The position numbers were made by a program, and so were the translations under genes. Under the pieces are notes generated by a model, which searched no databases, was not told the DNA's origin, and saw only the letters and a list, made by a program, of their open reading frames with translations. From Bacillota bacterium (GTDB lineage Bacteria > Bacillota > Bacilli > Alicyclobacillales > SLC66), in the NCBI GenBank assembly GCA_021797415.1, contig JAJZZT010000504.1, positions 1 to 8,647 on the forward strand: DNA of 8,647 nt, written 5' to 3'. Of this stretch, positions 1 through 6,057 are shown piece after piece. Positions within the stretch are counted from its first letter, which is position 1. Every line of letters begins with the position of its first letter.

Positions 1-360
1 AATATCGATCTGTTGATCCGCGTTTCGAAGATGCTGGATAAAATCTTGAACCGGAACATCAGAACGATGCTTCCATATTCCCAGCAATCCGGTCTCCCCT
101 GACGTTTCCAATATCTCAACGGACTGCTTCAGGCGTTCCATCATAGGGGAGAATGGATCCCCCAGCACTACGCTCAATATGATGTAGACGATCGAAGCCG
201 CCGTGATTGAGGTGCCGATGCTGAGAAATACGTCTCGAAGCGTTGAGTTTAGATAGAGTCCAACAACAATCAGCGTCGATCCTCCCAAGAAAAGCGCGCT
301 ATACACCAGAATTTCAACGATACGTTTGGCCCATTGTTCTGTGTGGCCCATCAAAGCCAT
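1..360 (-). CDS. Two-helix membrane protein, partial (runs off left edge)
   Basis: I translated the minus strand from an ATG at 360-358; the frame stays open for 120 residues to the window edge, so the C-terminus is missing. A strong GAGGAGG ribosome-binding site lies directly upstream, and the start is only 7 bases past the stop of the NUDIX gene, so the two are probably co-transcribed. Residues about 17-36 and 43-66 are hydrophobic and predict two membrane helices, with the rest probably cytoplasmic. Around residues 91-117 a pattern GLLGIWKHR followed by a short helix ending in LRNADQQIDI resembles the region that, in some two-helix membrane proteins, leads into a phospholipase-D-like or related domain. 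That domain would lie outside the window, so this is inference. Function unknown; certain as a gene, uncertain as a family. Confidence 0.75.
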   Translation of the reverse strand, partial: MALMGHTEQWAKRIVEILVYSALFLGGSTLIVVGLYLNSTLRDVFLSIGTSITAASIVYIILSVVLGDPFSPMMERLKQSVEILETSGETGLLGIWKHRSDVPVQDFIQHLRNADQQIDI

Positions 361-367
361 CTCCTCC

Positions 368-835
368 TCATCGAACGAAAGCCAGACCCTGAAAGTCGAG
401 ATAGTCTTGGATGCGGATGCGCTGGGCCGGGTGTATTTGCAGCGTGTTCAGCTCATCGAGTGAAAAATAACGTACGTCAGTAGACTCGACACTGACCATC
501 AATTCCGATATGTCTGCTTTACAGTGAAAGCACAGGGAGAATTGCTGGCGAACCTCCCCGTTTGAGTAGGAAATGATATGGAGCGGATCGGAATAAACAC
601 CGATGAGGGCTTCCAGCGTCACTCGCAGTCCTGTTTCTTCTTGCACTTCTCGGACGATGGTTTCGGTTATACTTTCGCCGGGCTCCATCACGCCTCCTGG
701 TAGGGCCCAAAATCCATTATCCGCGCGTCGTTGCAACACAATGTTTCCTGATGGGTTGGTCACCACGGCGCTGGCAGCTGGCACGATTCGCTGTGCTTTT
801 GGCGCATCGTCAACGTGATAATAATCCTTTCGCAC
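368..835 (-). CDS. NUDIX hydrolase
   Basis: A 155-aa protein starting at a GTG with an AGGGGGTG ribosome-binding site about 6 bases upstream. It carries a complete NUDIX box at residues 48-70: G48, five residues, E54, seven residues, R62-E63-V64-x-E66-E67-x-G69-L70. This is the Mg2+-binding catalytic motif that hydrolyses nucleoside diphosphates linked to another group. Upstream, residues 18-47 (IVPAASAVV, then VLQRR and FWALPGG) match the usual first beta strands of the fold, and the length is normal for a single-domain member. The substrate cannot be told from sequence; many such proteins remain uncharacterised, with candidates including oxidised nucleotides, sugar nucleotides and ADP-ribose derivatives. 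It is the first gene of a minus-strand pair with the downstream membrane protein and is divergent from the plus-strand genes. Confidence 0.93.
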   Translation of the reverse strand: MRKDYYHVDDAPKAQRIVPAASAVVTNPSGNIVLQRRADNGFWALPGGVMEPGESITETIVREVQEETGLRVTLEALIGVYSDPLHIISYSNGEVRQQFSLCFHCKADISELMVSVESTDVRYFSLDELNTLQIHPAQRIRIQDYLDFQGLAFVR

Positions 836-850
836 ACAAGCACCCCCTGT

Positions 851-880
851 TTGTTTATTCTACCAGGAAAACAATAGAAT
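851..880 (+). promoter_or_regulatory. Possible divergent promoter region
   Basis: The 122-base gap between divergent genes (836-957) must hold promoters for both strands. On the plus strand a weak -35 (TTGTTT, 851-856) and a good -10 (TAGAAT, 875-880, five of six matches) are separated by 18 bases. On the minus strand the same hexamer TAGAAT reads at 862-857, but its -35 is poor. The two hexamers form a perfect ATTCTA/TAGAAT inverted repeat with a 12-base spacer, which could instead be an operator. This is pattern matching only. Confidence 0.3.
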
Positions 881-906
881 TGGTGATCGCATGAGACGCC
901 CTGTTC

Positions 907-956
907 TTTTTGTCCCCCAACCCCCTTTCGGTTGAGAAAACCAAAGGGGGTTTTTT
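907..956 (+). terminator. Leader terminator/attenuator overlapping the next gene's ribosome-binding site
   Basis: A TTTTTGTCCCCC motif (907-918) is followed by a hairpin: CCCCCTTT (921-928) pairs with AAAGGGGG (943-950), extended inside by GGTT with AACC around a one-base bulge, then six T (951-956). This has the form of a Rho-independent terminator, yet there is no plus-strand gene upstream to terminate. The GGGGG of the 3' arm is also the only visible ribosome-binding site for the ATG at 958, so the folded hairpin would both stop transcription and hide the start. It belongs to a recurrent element seen again near 2391, 5365 and 8335. Confidence 0.65.
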
Positions 957-957
957 G

Positions 958-1122
958 ATGCTCTACACCATCGAAGGCACGGTCGATTTTGTGCTGGAGG
1001 TCGTCGCGGACAGCGAAGAAGAAGCAAGGCGGCGCATGCCCGCGTTGTTGGAAGAGAGGTTGGCGGACCTTTCCCACCCTCACGTCACGCGGATCGAACG
1101 AGACGGGGTGGATCCATCGTGA
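958..1122 (+). CDS. Small protein of unknown function, 54 aa
   Basis: The ATG at 958 is chosen because GGGGG at 946-950 lies 7 bases upstream; an upstream in-frame start at 910 would lie inside the terminator element and lacks a ribosome-binding site. The 54-aa product is soluble and charged, with a predicted beta strand (YTIEGTVDFVLEVVA), an acidic/basic helix (SEEEARRRMPALLEERLADL) and a final short strand. This small beta-alpha-beta shape is common in phage and plasmid accessory proteins, but I do not recognise a family. Its stop overlaps the start of the following hydrolase gene by four bases (GTGA), indicating translational coupling. Confidence 0.7.
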   Translation: MLYTIEGTVDFVLEVVADSEEEARRRMPALLEERLADLSHPHVTRIERDGVDPS

Positions 1123-1760
1123 TCTACCGCACGCACCGCACGTTCGCGCTGACGTTGACCGGCGCGGCGTTTTTATTCGCGCAGGCTCCGATAGGCGCTT
1201 GGCAGACCTATGCGGCGCTGGGAGCCGCGTATATGGTGGCGCCGTTCCCCGACCTGGACAAGAACGGCACGTGGATCAGCCGACGCATCCCGATTGCCGA
1301 CCGTTTCCTTTCGCTGTTTGGGCATCGCACCCTGACACATTCCCTGCTGTTCACGGCGGGGATAGGCGTCCTTTTGGCACTGCTCCATGCGCCCGATTGG
1401 TTGCTGGTCGGCGTCCTCTTGGGCTGGATCAGTCACCCGCTCATTGACCTGCTCAATCCACAGGGAGTCCATCTGCTCTGGCCGTTGCCAAAAAAGCTGT
1501 GGGTGCGCTCTCCGTACGGGTTGCTGACTGTGGTCACGGGGAGTCCAGGAGAAGAAGTGATTCATTGGATCCTAAACTTGGCGTTCGCCCTGCTTTTGGC
1601 CATTATGGCGGTGCGTTATCTGGTGTTCGATCAGGCGCACGTTTTTGTTTTTTTCCATCTGGAGGGGACGGCAATCTACTGGATCAACCGTTTGACCGGG
1701 TGGGCGGTGCAGCCGTGGTTACGTCATGCGTTGCGAAGCGTGGGAATAGGAACGTGGTAA
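1119..1760 (+). CDS. YdjM/DUF457-like membrane-bound metal-dependent hydrolase
   Basis: A 213-aa protein starting with GTG within the GTGA overlap with the preceding small gene. It has the signature of the YdjM (LexA-regulated, membrane-bound metal-dependent hydrolase) family: an early His (H6), PDLD at residues 44-47, HRTLTHS at 69-75, and GWISHPLID at 102-110 followed by GVHLLWPLP. These His/Asp residues are the likely metal ligands. Hydrophobic stretches at about 10-40, 76-105 and 148-170 predict several membrane helices, so it should act at the inner membrane. The family's physiological substrate is not established; E. coli ydjM belongs to the SOS regulon. I see no LexA-type operator I would call here. 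The gene has no clear terminator directly behind it, and the secreted protein gene starts 65 bases later. Confidence 0.88.
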   Translation: MIYRTHRTFALTLTGAAFLFAQAPIGAWQTYAALGAAYMVAPFPDLDKNGTWISRRIPIADRFLSLFGHRTLTHSLLFTAGIGVLLALLHAPDWLLVGVLLGWISHPLIDLLNPQGVHLLWPLPKKLWVRSPYGLLTVVTGSPGEEVIHWILNLAFALLLAIMAVRYLVFDQAHVFVFFHLEGTAIYWINRLTGWAVQPWLRHALRSVGIGTW

Positions 1761-1825
1761 GATATCGGTAGAAACCTCGGACAGCGCCGTGTAAGAAAGG
1801 TCGAAGAAGAAGGAGTGCTTTCTCC

Positions 1826-2329
1826 ATGGGAAAGCGACTGGCAATTCTTGTGGGCGCGGTTTTGGTGGGTGGATGGGCGTCGGCCGTCGCTGGCGCAACG
1901 AGCCCTCCGTCAAAGCCCATTATCTTGGAGCAGGAAATCGGATTCACTTATCGCCCATATCAGTTCAATCGCCAATTTCCCGGCGAATTAATCCCGATGT
2001 ATATCCGACTGCTGCCGCCTCTGCACATTGCGTCAAGCAACTGGCGGGTTGTTATCCCGGTTGGCGGTCGGTTTGGCTTTAAATCTCGGCCGAAATGCCC
2101 CGAGTCGTATCCTCATTGCGTGTTCCCTGAACGTGGGCGTTACAACCAACCTGTCTATCCCGCCACGTCCCCTACGGGATTTGAGGCAATCGGAGTGGGC
2201 AAGGCGGTAGTCACCGTCACTTCTCGCCACGGGAGGCAGGTTTACGACGTGACGACGGCAAGGGCACTGCCAAACGGCGACTATTTTGCTTTTAACGGTC
2301 ACTACAGCGGACATAGACCTCACGGCTAA
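1826..2329 (+). CDS. Secreted protein of unknown function with possible Ig-like C-terminal region
   Basis: The ATG at 1826 has AGGAG at 1811-1815. The 167-aa product begins with a typical signal peptide: Lys-Arg, a hydrophobic core (LAILVGAVLVGG) and small residues around positions 20-24 (ASAVAGA) where cleavage is likely, so it should be exported. The mature part is rich in Pro, Tyr and Gly and has two cysteines in CPESYPHC, close enough to form a disulphide outside the cell. The end (about residues 118-148: FEAIGVGKAVVTVTSRHG, then YDVTTARA) resembles the last strands of a bacterial Ig-like (BIG-type) domain. I do not recognise a named family. A strong terminator follows, so this unit ends here. 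A role at the cell surface alongside the downstream fibre genes is only a guess. Confidence 0.75.
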   Translation: MGKRLAILVGAVLVGGWASAVAGATSPPSKPIILEQEIGFTYRPYQFNRQFPGELIPMYIRLLPPLHIASSNWRVVIPVGGRFGFKSRPKCPESYPHCVFPERGRYNQPVYPATSPTGFEAIGVGKAVVTVTSRHGRQVYDVTTARALPNGDYFAFNGHYSGHRPHG

Positions 2330-2363
2330 AGCCGGGGGAAACCTGCGGAGACAAATAATTGTG

Positions 2364-2391
2364 GACTTCTCGGACCGAGGAGTCTTTTTTT
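2364..2391 (+). terminator. Rho-independent terminator after the secreted protein gene
   Basis: GACTTCTCGG (2364-2373) pairs with CCGAGGAGTC (2375-2384), allowing one G-T pair; the innermost pairs open to make a realistic loop. A run of seven T follows (2385-2391). It lies 34 bases past the stop codon at 2329, as expected for a transcript end. Confidence 0.85.
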
Positions 2392-2445
2392 GTCCCCTGC
2401 CTCCCCCGTAAGTGAAGGGGGGCGCCGTTGAAGTTTTTGTCCCCC
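2391..2445 (+). repeat. TGTCCCC intergenic element with second hairpin
   Basis: Straight after the terminator comes TGTCCCCTGCCTCCCCC, in which CCCCC (2403-2407) can pair with GGGGG (2417-2421) across a loop containing GTGA. A second TTTTTGTCCCCC follows at 2434-2445. This hairpin is not followed directly by a T-run, so it is not a standard terminator. The same TGTCCCC-plus-C-rich-hairpin arrangement occurs at 907, 5365 and 8335. A weak promoter for the pilin gene could overlap here (TTGAAG 2428-2433, 17 bases, CATTGT 2451-2456), but the -10 is poor. Confidence 0.5.
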
Positions 2446-2477
2446 ATTTCCATTGTGAATGAAAGGAGAGGATCCCC

Positions 2478-2864
2478 ATGCCAAAGCGCATGTTCACCAA
2501 AGTATTTTCGATGGTTGCCGTGATCACGGCGTTCATGACCGGAACCTCATTTGCAGCCTCACCGTTTGCCGGTCAATCGACCAATTTCAATCTGGTCACT
2601 GCAATCGGCGCCGGACCGCTTTTGGCTGAGATTTTCGGATTGCTGGGGGTGGCAGCCACGGTGTTTACGATCATCATGTACGTCATCGAGCACTTCAAGC
2701 GCAACACCGCCGGGGCTTTCAAGCATCTCATCTCCGGCGCGATCGTGGCTGTGATTTGCTTCGGGGCCTTCGGCGTTATCGCGGTGTTGACCAATTTCGG
2801 CACGTCGGCCGGCACGGCCATTGGGGGAACGCCTCCTGCTTCGTCTTCCTCCACCTCGTCGTAA
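2478..2864 (+). CDS. VirB2/TrbC-like pilin subunit
   Basis: The ATG at 2478 is preceded by AAGGAGAGG at good spacing. The 128-aa product starts with a signal peptide (MPKRMFTKVFSMVAVITAF..., likely cleaved after the SFA at residues 24-26), leaving about 100 residues. The mature part has two hydrophobic helices (about residues 44-68 and 80-106) joined by a short basic loop (HFKRNTAGAFKH), the architecture of VirB2/TrbC-type conjugative pilins. The C-terminus is a small Gly/Ser/Thr tail. Recognition rests on topology, size and its neighbour TcpE, not on a diagnostic motif, since these proteins are poorly conserved. In type IV secretion systems such proteins form the extracellular filament or a membrane channel part. 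A terminator directly after the gene suggests it is made in excess over the genes behind it. Confidence 0.65.
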   Translation: MPKRMFTKVFSMVAVITAFMTGTSFAASPFAGQSTNFNLVTAIGAGPLLAEIFGLLGVAATVFTIIMYVIEHFKRNTAGAFKHLISGAIVAVICFGAFGVIAVLTNFGTSAGTAIGGTPPASSSSTSS

Positions 2865-2884
2865 TCGGCGGGATAAGACACGAA

Positions 2885-2913
2885 CGTCCGATCCGAGAGG
2901 GTCGGGCGTTTTT
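2885..2913 (+). terminator. Intercistronic terminator with GAGA tetraloop
   Basis: CGTCCGATCC (2885-2894) pairs completely, with two G-T pairs, to GGGTCGGGCG (2899-2908) around a GAGA loop of the GNRA type, followed by five T (2909-2913). It sits between the pilin stop (2864) and the TcpE start (2928). Incomplete termination here would let the pilin be expressed above the downstream genes. Confidence 0.8.
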
Positions 2914-2927
2914 GGGGGTGGGTGAGA

Positions 2928-3572
2928 ATGGCCAAAGAGTATCGCGATGTGTTCAACGTGGAAACAGTCCTGGTCAATTATCGGTCCGAGAAGTACGGAT
3001 GGCGACGTATTCCCCTCCTCGGTCAATTCTCCGGTTCTGACGGATTCACCCTGGCAGGAAGCCTGATCGTCTTTTGGATCCTGGGTTACACGCCGATTCT
3101 CTGGATTCCGGACGGGATCCTCAATGCCCTGAGTGGCCTGTTTTCAGGCGGGCGGTTTTCGCTTCATCTTCCAGCAACTTGGCTCTCTATCCCGCTGGCG
3201 TTCGGTTTTATGTTCATGTCCCGAAAGCTGGAACCGCAGGGCAAACCGATGTGGAAATACATGTGGGATGGATCGCAATTTGTGTCCCGTTCCAAAGTGA
3301 CCAATGGGTGGTCTGCCATACCGAAGAGCGTCGTCGCGGGGAAAAAGCGAACGCGGGTCCGGGACCGGATTTCTTTGTTGCAAGGGGATTCTGTCCCCCT
3401 GCCGGCGGTTTGGCGAGGGGAGGGGAGGCTTTTGGTCCGCGTGCCGTTTCGGGCGACGGTACAAGACGGCCGGGTGACCCTTTTCCCTTCCTCCGGGCGA
3501 CGTGGGGAGGCCTATTTGCCGGGAGAATACATCTTCGAAAAGGAGTCGTTGGAGTCATGCGCAAAACATTAA
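2928..3572 (+). CDS. TcpE-family conjugation membrane protein with long C-terminal extension
   Basis: Start ATG 2928 is chosen over the in-frame GTG at 2922 because GGGGG (2914-2918) is then at proper spacing. The 214-aa product matches the TcpE pattern: a soluble N-terminal segment, two hydrophobic helices (about residues 45-62 and 82-102), then RKLEPQGKPMWKYMWDGSQF, which fits the family's conserved segment after the second helix. TcpE proteins are membrane components of Gram-positive conjugation systems (pCW3 and Tn916-type), needed for efficient transfer, with an inner-membrane scaffold role. Typical members are only slightly longer than the first 125 residues here; the remaining 90 form an Arg/Val/Gly-rich, probably all-beta domain (for example RLLVRVPFRATVQDGRVTLF). 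The end overlaps the next gene by 16 bases, implying coupled translation. Confidence 0.72.
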   Translation: MAKEYRDVFNVETVLVNYRSEKYGWRRIPLLGQFSGSDGFTLAGSLIVFWILGYTPILWIPDGILNALSGLFSGGRFSLHLPATWLSIPLAFGFMFMSRKLEPQGKPMWKYMWDGSQFVSRSKVTNGWSAIPKSVVAGKKRTRVRDRISLLQGDSVPLPAVWRGEGRLLVRVPFRATVQDGRVTLFPSSGRRGEAYLPGEYIFEKESLESCAKH

Positions 3573-4123
3573 ACCTTCTTTTGGTGGTGTTGCTTTTCAT
3601 CCTGACGTTCTTGATCGGATGGGACGTCGCAGGCGTGATGTGGGGTCGTCGCTCTCAGACCATTTCGGTCGGCAGGCATCCGCGAAATCCGGCGAAAGTG
3701 ACCGCCAAAGTCACCTCGCCTGTGCGGGAAGTCCCGCCGACAAAATCCTTGCCCGCATCCGTCATGAATCACTTGGCGAGCTTTTCGACACGGGTTAAGC
3801 AGGGGGCGCCGGTGTTTTCTGTTCAGAGGGCTTCCGTGCTGGTGATCGATCCGGCAGAGCAATACGCGATCACGCAATTTCGACAAGTATGGGCGCGCAT
3901 TCAGCCCATTGAGGTGGTTTGGACCAATACCCAAACGTACGCGCTCCACGAATGGAAACGCGAAGGCTACGCCTCCGATCCGCTGCCGTCTGCACAGACG
4001 GTGTATCGGGCCATTCCGCTGTTTACGCCAGTCGCCTATCACAAAATCGGCGGGGCATGGGAAATGCTCGGCGGAATTTTGCGCCCCAATCAAGTTCAGG
4101 ACTGGGTGAAATTCTTCGGTTGA
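3557..4123 (+). CDS. Membrane-anchored protein, possible cysteine-free thioredoxin-like fold
   Basis: The ATG at 3557 lies inside the end of the TcpE gene, with AGGAG and GGAG just upstream; the much longer in-frame extension back to 3074 overlaps TcpE almost wholly and is rejected. The 188-aa product has an N-terminal membrane helix (about residues 5-22), a Pro/Lys-rich linker to about 70, and a soluble domain. That domain reads SVLVIDPAEQYAITQFRQVWARI, later VVWTN, then a late TPVAYHKIGGAWEMLGGI and a final helix. This order (strand, helix, Thr-Pro before a strand, Gly-Gly hairpin, last helix) resembles thioredoxin-like domains with the cis-proline. There is no cysteine at all, so it cannot be an oxidoreductase. 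It probably sits outside the membrane as a structural part of the secretion apparatus. The fold assignment is inference. Confidence 0.6.
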   Translation: MRKTLNLLLVVLLFILTFLIGWDVAGVMWGRRSQTISVGRHPRNPAKVTAKVTSPVREVPPTKSLPASVMNHLASFSTRVKQGAPVFSVQRASVLVIDPAEQYAITQFRQVWARIQPIEVVWTNTQTYALHEWKREGYASDPLPSAQTVYRAIPLFTPVAYHKIGGAWEMLGGILRPNQVQDWVKFFG

Positions 4124-4138
4124 CAGGAGGCGGGTGTC

Positions 4139-5359
4139 ATGCCGTGGGGACGTTCACAGCTGGAGGCCATCGCCAAACGGCAGGCGTCCCGCTGGATCGT
4201 GACGACGGTCTTGCCATGGGCGATTCCCGCGGCGGCGGTGGCCCTGTTCTGGATTGTCGTCGCTTTGGCGCTCTTGTTCTTCATCGTGTTTGTCGGCAAC
4301 CTGTTTACCGTATCCTTACCGACGATTCCGGCGTACATCGGCGCGCCGCTTGGCAATATTCCGATTGGATGGACGGCGTATTTGCAGAGCGCGGCGCGGC
4401 GCTTTCGTGTGCCTGAACAACTTCTCGCCGGCGAGGCGGAAACCGAGTCGGGTTGGAACCCGAACGCCATGAGCCAAGCACCCAACAGTCATGCGGCCGG
4501 GCTTTTGCAATTTGAACCGGGAACATGGGGCGGATCGGCAAACCCCCGCGGCAACGTCGTCTGGCCGGATACGAACGCATTGCGCATCGCAAAATACGGC
4601 GGCTTCGGGACGGATGGCGACGAACTAAAGGCGCCTAATGGCACGCCGGCTTGGCCGGGGCATCCGGTCGGGATTTATCCCGCGGCGGTGCCGTGGCTGC
4701 ACGTCGCATTCGGGTTGTCCGGGGCGACGGGCGTCCCTTACGCCAGCCCCTTTGATCCTGCGGATGCGCTGGCGTCGGGCGCGCATTATTTGCGGCATCT
4801 TTATCAAGCGGGCGGATTCTGGTCCGAGGCGGTGGGGAAATATTACGGCGGCCGGGGCGAGTCGGTCTATGTACAGACCGTTCTCACCAACATGGTCAAG
4901 TACCTGAAGCAGACGCCGGCAATTACGATGAAAAACGGAATGGTGTTCCCGTTCGGGCGCCTGTTGTTATCGATCCGGGCCAAGGGAAAAACGAGCAGGG
5001 TTCAAGACAGCGGGCAGACACAGAACGTCTGGCCGTATGCGGCTGTGTTTGATGTGACCACGCCGGTGTACATGCCTGCAACAGGCGTTGTGAGATGGAT
5101 AACGACAGGAATGAAAACCACGATCATTTTACCACTTGGTCATGGGCGCGATTTGTGGATCATCGCTCCGATGCAGACCGCGATCCGATGGGGGTTGGCG
5201 AGAGGAGCCAAGGAGGCCTCGTTGCCGGCGGGGGCGTTGGTTGGGTTTATCGATCTGAACAGCCACGTGACGACGATCCCGTCGTTGCTCAAGGTGTATC
5301 CGGCCTTGGTTCGCGTGATGAAGTATGGTGCCTACGATCCGGCGTTGCTGAGGGCGTAG
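4139..5359 (+). CDS. Membrane-anchored lytic transglycosylase (VirB1/CwlT-like) with degenerate M23-like C-terminus
   Basis: ATG 4139 follows AGGAGG at ideal spacing. The 406-aa product has a basic N-terminus, a long hydrophobic anchor (about 24-56), then a goose-type/SLT lysozyme-like domain (about 76-258). E103 in ETESGWNPNAMS is the expected catalytic acid and GLLQFEPGTW (121-130) is the second family motif; a late segment, ALASGAHYLRHLYQ to AVGKYYGG (210-238), fits the end of the domain. An insertion of about 75 residues (131-205) is unusual. Residues about 265-375 (VFPFG, FDVTTPVYMPATGVV, LPAGALVGFID) follow the strand pattern of M23/LytM endopeptidases but lack the HxxxD and HxH zinc ligands. 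Such proteins cut peptidoglycan locally so that a secretion channel or pilus can cross the wall. It ends the conjugation-like block, and a terminator element follows. Confidence 0.85.
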   Translation: MPWGRSQLEAIAKRQASRWIVTTVLPWAIPAAAVALFWIVVALALLFFIVFVGNLFTVSLPTIPAYIGAPLGNIPIGWTAYLQSAARRFRVPEQLLAGEAETESGWNPNAMSQAPNSHAAGLLQFEPGTWGGSANPRGNVVWPDTNALRIAKYGGFGTDGDELKAPNGTPAWPGHPVGIYPAAVPWLHVAFGLSGATGVPYASPFDPADALASGAHYLRHLYQAGGFWSEAVGKYYGGRGESVYVQTVLTNMVKYLKQTPAITMKNGMVFPFGRLLLSIRAKGKTSRVQDSGQTQNVWPYAAVFDVTTPVYMPATGVVRWITTGMKTTIILPLGHGRDLWIIAPMQTAIRWGLARGAKEASLPAGALVGFIDLNSHVTTIPSLLKVYPALVRVMKYGAYDPALLRA

Positions 5360-5364
5360 GCACC

Positions 5365-5406
5365 TTTTGTCCCCCGCCTCCTCTTTGGATGAGAGGAGGC
5401 TTTTTT
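5365..5406 (+). terminator. Terminator element that also carries the HD-GYP ribosome-binding site
   Basis: TTTTGTCCCCC (5365-5375) precedes a perfect 9-bp hairpin: GCCTCCTCT (5376-5384) with AGAGGAGGC (5392-5400), loop TTGGATG, then six T (5401-5406). It lies just behind the transglycosylase stop. The AGGAGG in the 3' arm (5394-5399) is the only visible ribosome-binding site for the HD-GYP start at 5413, with long (13-base) spacing, so folding would block translation of readthrough transcripts. Confidence 0.85.
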
Positions 5407-5412
5407 CTTTCG

Positions 5413-6057
5413 ATGTTAAATTTCCAGGATTCGATCGAGTTGTCGCGCAACTGGGCGCTCAGTATCGCCACAGTCGCAGAGCTTGGGGACGCCACGCAAA
5501 GACACTTAGAGACCGTGAGTTTATGGTCTGCAGAGTTAGCCAAGTGCATCGGGATGGAGGAAGAGGAGTCGGAACACCTGGGCGTGGCGGCCATTTTGCA
5601 CGATATCGGCAAGGGGACGATCGCACGCGAAATTTGGTTGAAACCCGGACCGTTTCTGGATCAGGAACGCGAATTTGCCAAAGCGCACGCCCTGTTCGGA
5701 GCCATGATCCTGGAACGCATTGAGGGTTGGGGGCGTATCTTCGTTCCCGTCCCACTCCATCGGGCAGCCAAAGAAATCGCCATGAATCATCATGAAAACT
5801 GGAATGGCACCGGTTACCCGCGGGGGCTTTCCGGGGATGACATCCCGCTGTGCGCGCGCATCGTCAAGGTGGTGGATGTCGCCGACGCGCTGTTGTCCAA
5901 GCGCCCCTATAAGGGCGCCTGGTCCGTCGCCGAGGCGGAACACGAATTGCAGGAGAAGGCGGGTATCGAGTTTGACCCGCATCTGGTCGCGGTATTTCTG
6001 AAGGGAGGTTTGGCTCCATGGCTGGACTTCTTTTTGCCCTGGTTACCGGGGCGGTAG
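5413..6057 (+). CDS. HD-GYP domain cyclic-di-GMP phosphodiesterase
   Basis: A 214-aa stand-alone HD-GYP protein. All hallmark residues are visible: H31, H63-D64 in HDIGK (63-67), H92, H126-H127, the GTGYP signature (132-136) followed by GLSGDDIPLCARI, and D155 in VVDVADALLSKRPYK. Such enzymes hydrolyse cyclic di-GMP (or related cyclic dinucleotides) with a two- or three-metal centre. There is no receiver or PAS domain, so control must come through expression or partners. The last 15 residues (WLDFFLPWLPGR region) are hydrophobic. ATG 5413 is preferred; the in-frame ATG at 5389 sits in the terminator loop with no ribosome-binding site. Its end overlaps the platform gene by 40 bases, tying its expression to pilus assembly. 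Cyclic di-GMP commonly controls type IV and Tad pili, so it probably tunes this appendage. Confidence 0.92.
   Translation: MLNFQDSIELSRNWALSIATVAELGDATQRHLETVSLWSAELAKCIGMEEEESEHLGVAAILHDIGKGTIAREIWLKPGPFLDQEREFAKAHALFGAMILERIEGWGRIFVPVPLHRAAKEIAMNHHENWNGTGYPRGLSGDDIPLCARIVKVVDVADALLSKRPYKGAWSVAEAEHELQEKAGIEFDPHLVAVFLKGGLAPWLDFFLPWLPGR

Noticed and set aside
1173..1565. 130-aa minus-strand ORF opposite the YdjM-like gene
   Set aside because: No ribosome-binding site or family signal, and the plus strand encodes all YdjM motifs in the same stretch.
1731..1763. Promoter candidate TTGCGA / TAAGAT before the secreted protein gene
   Set aside because: The spacing is 21 bases, too long for a normal promoter, and the -10 overlaps the preceding stop codon.
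3392..3399. TGTCCCCC motif inside the TcpE-like gene
   Set aside because: It is coding sequence (DSVPLP) with no T-run and no clean hairpin behind it, so it was not counted as a copy of the intergenic element.
3074..3556. Long upstream extension of the 188-aa protein to a 349-aa ORF
   Set aside because: It overlaps the TcpE-like gene in another frame, has no ribosome-binding site and encodes low-complexity shadow sequence; the ATG at 3557 has good signals.
5095..5412. Upstream extension of the HD-GYP ORF
   Set aside because: The extension lies inside the transglycosylase gene and runs through a terminator; the HD-GYP similarity starts only after 5413.
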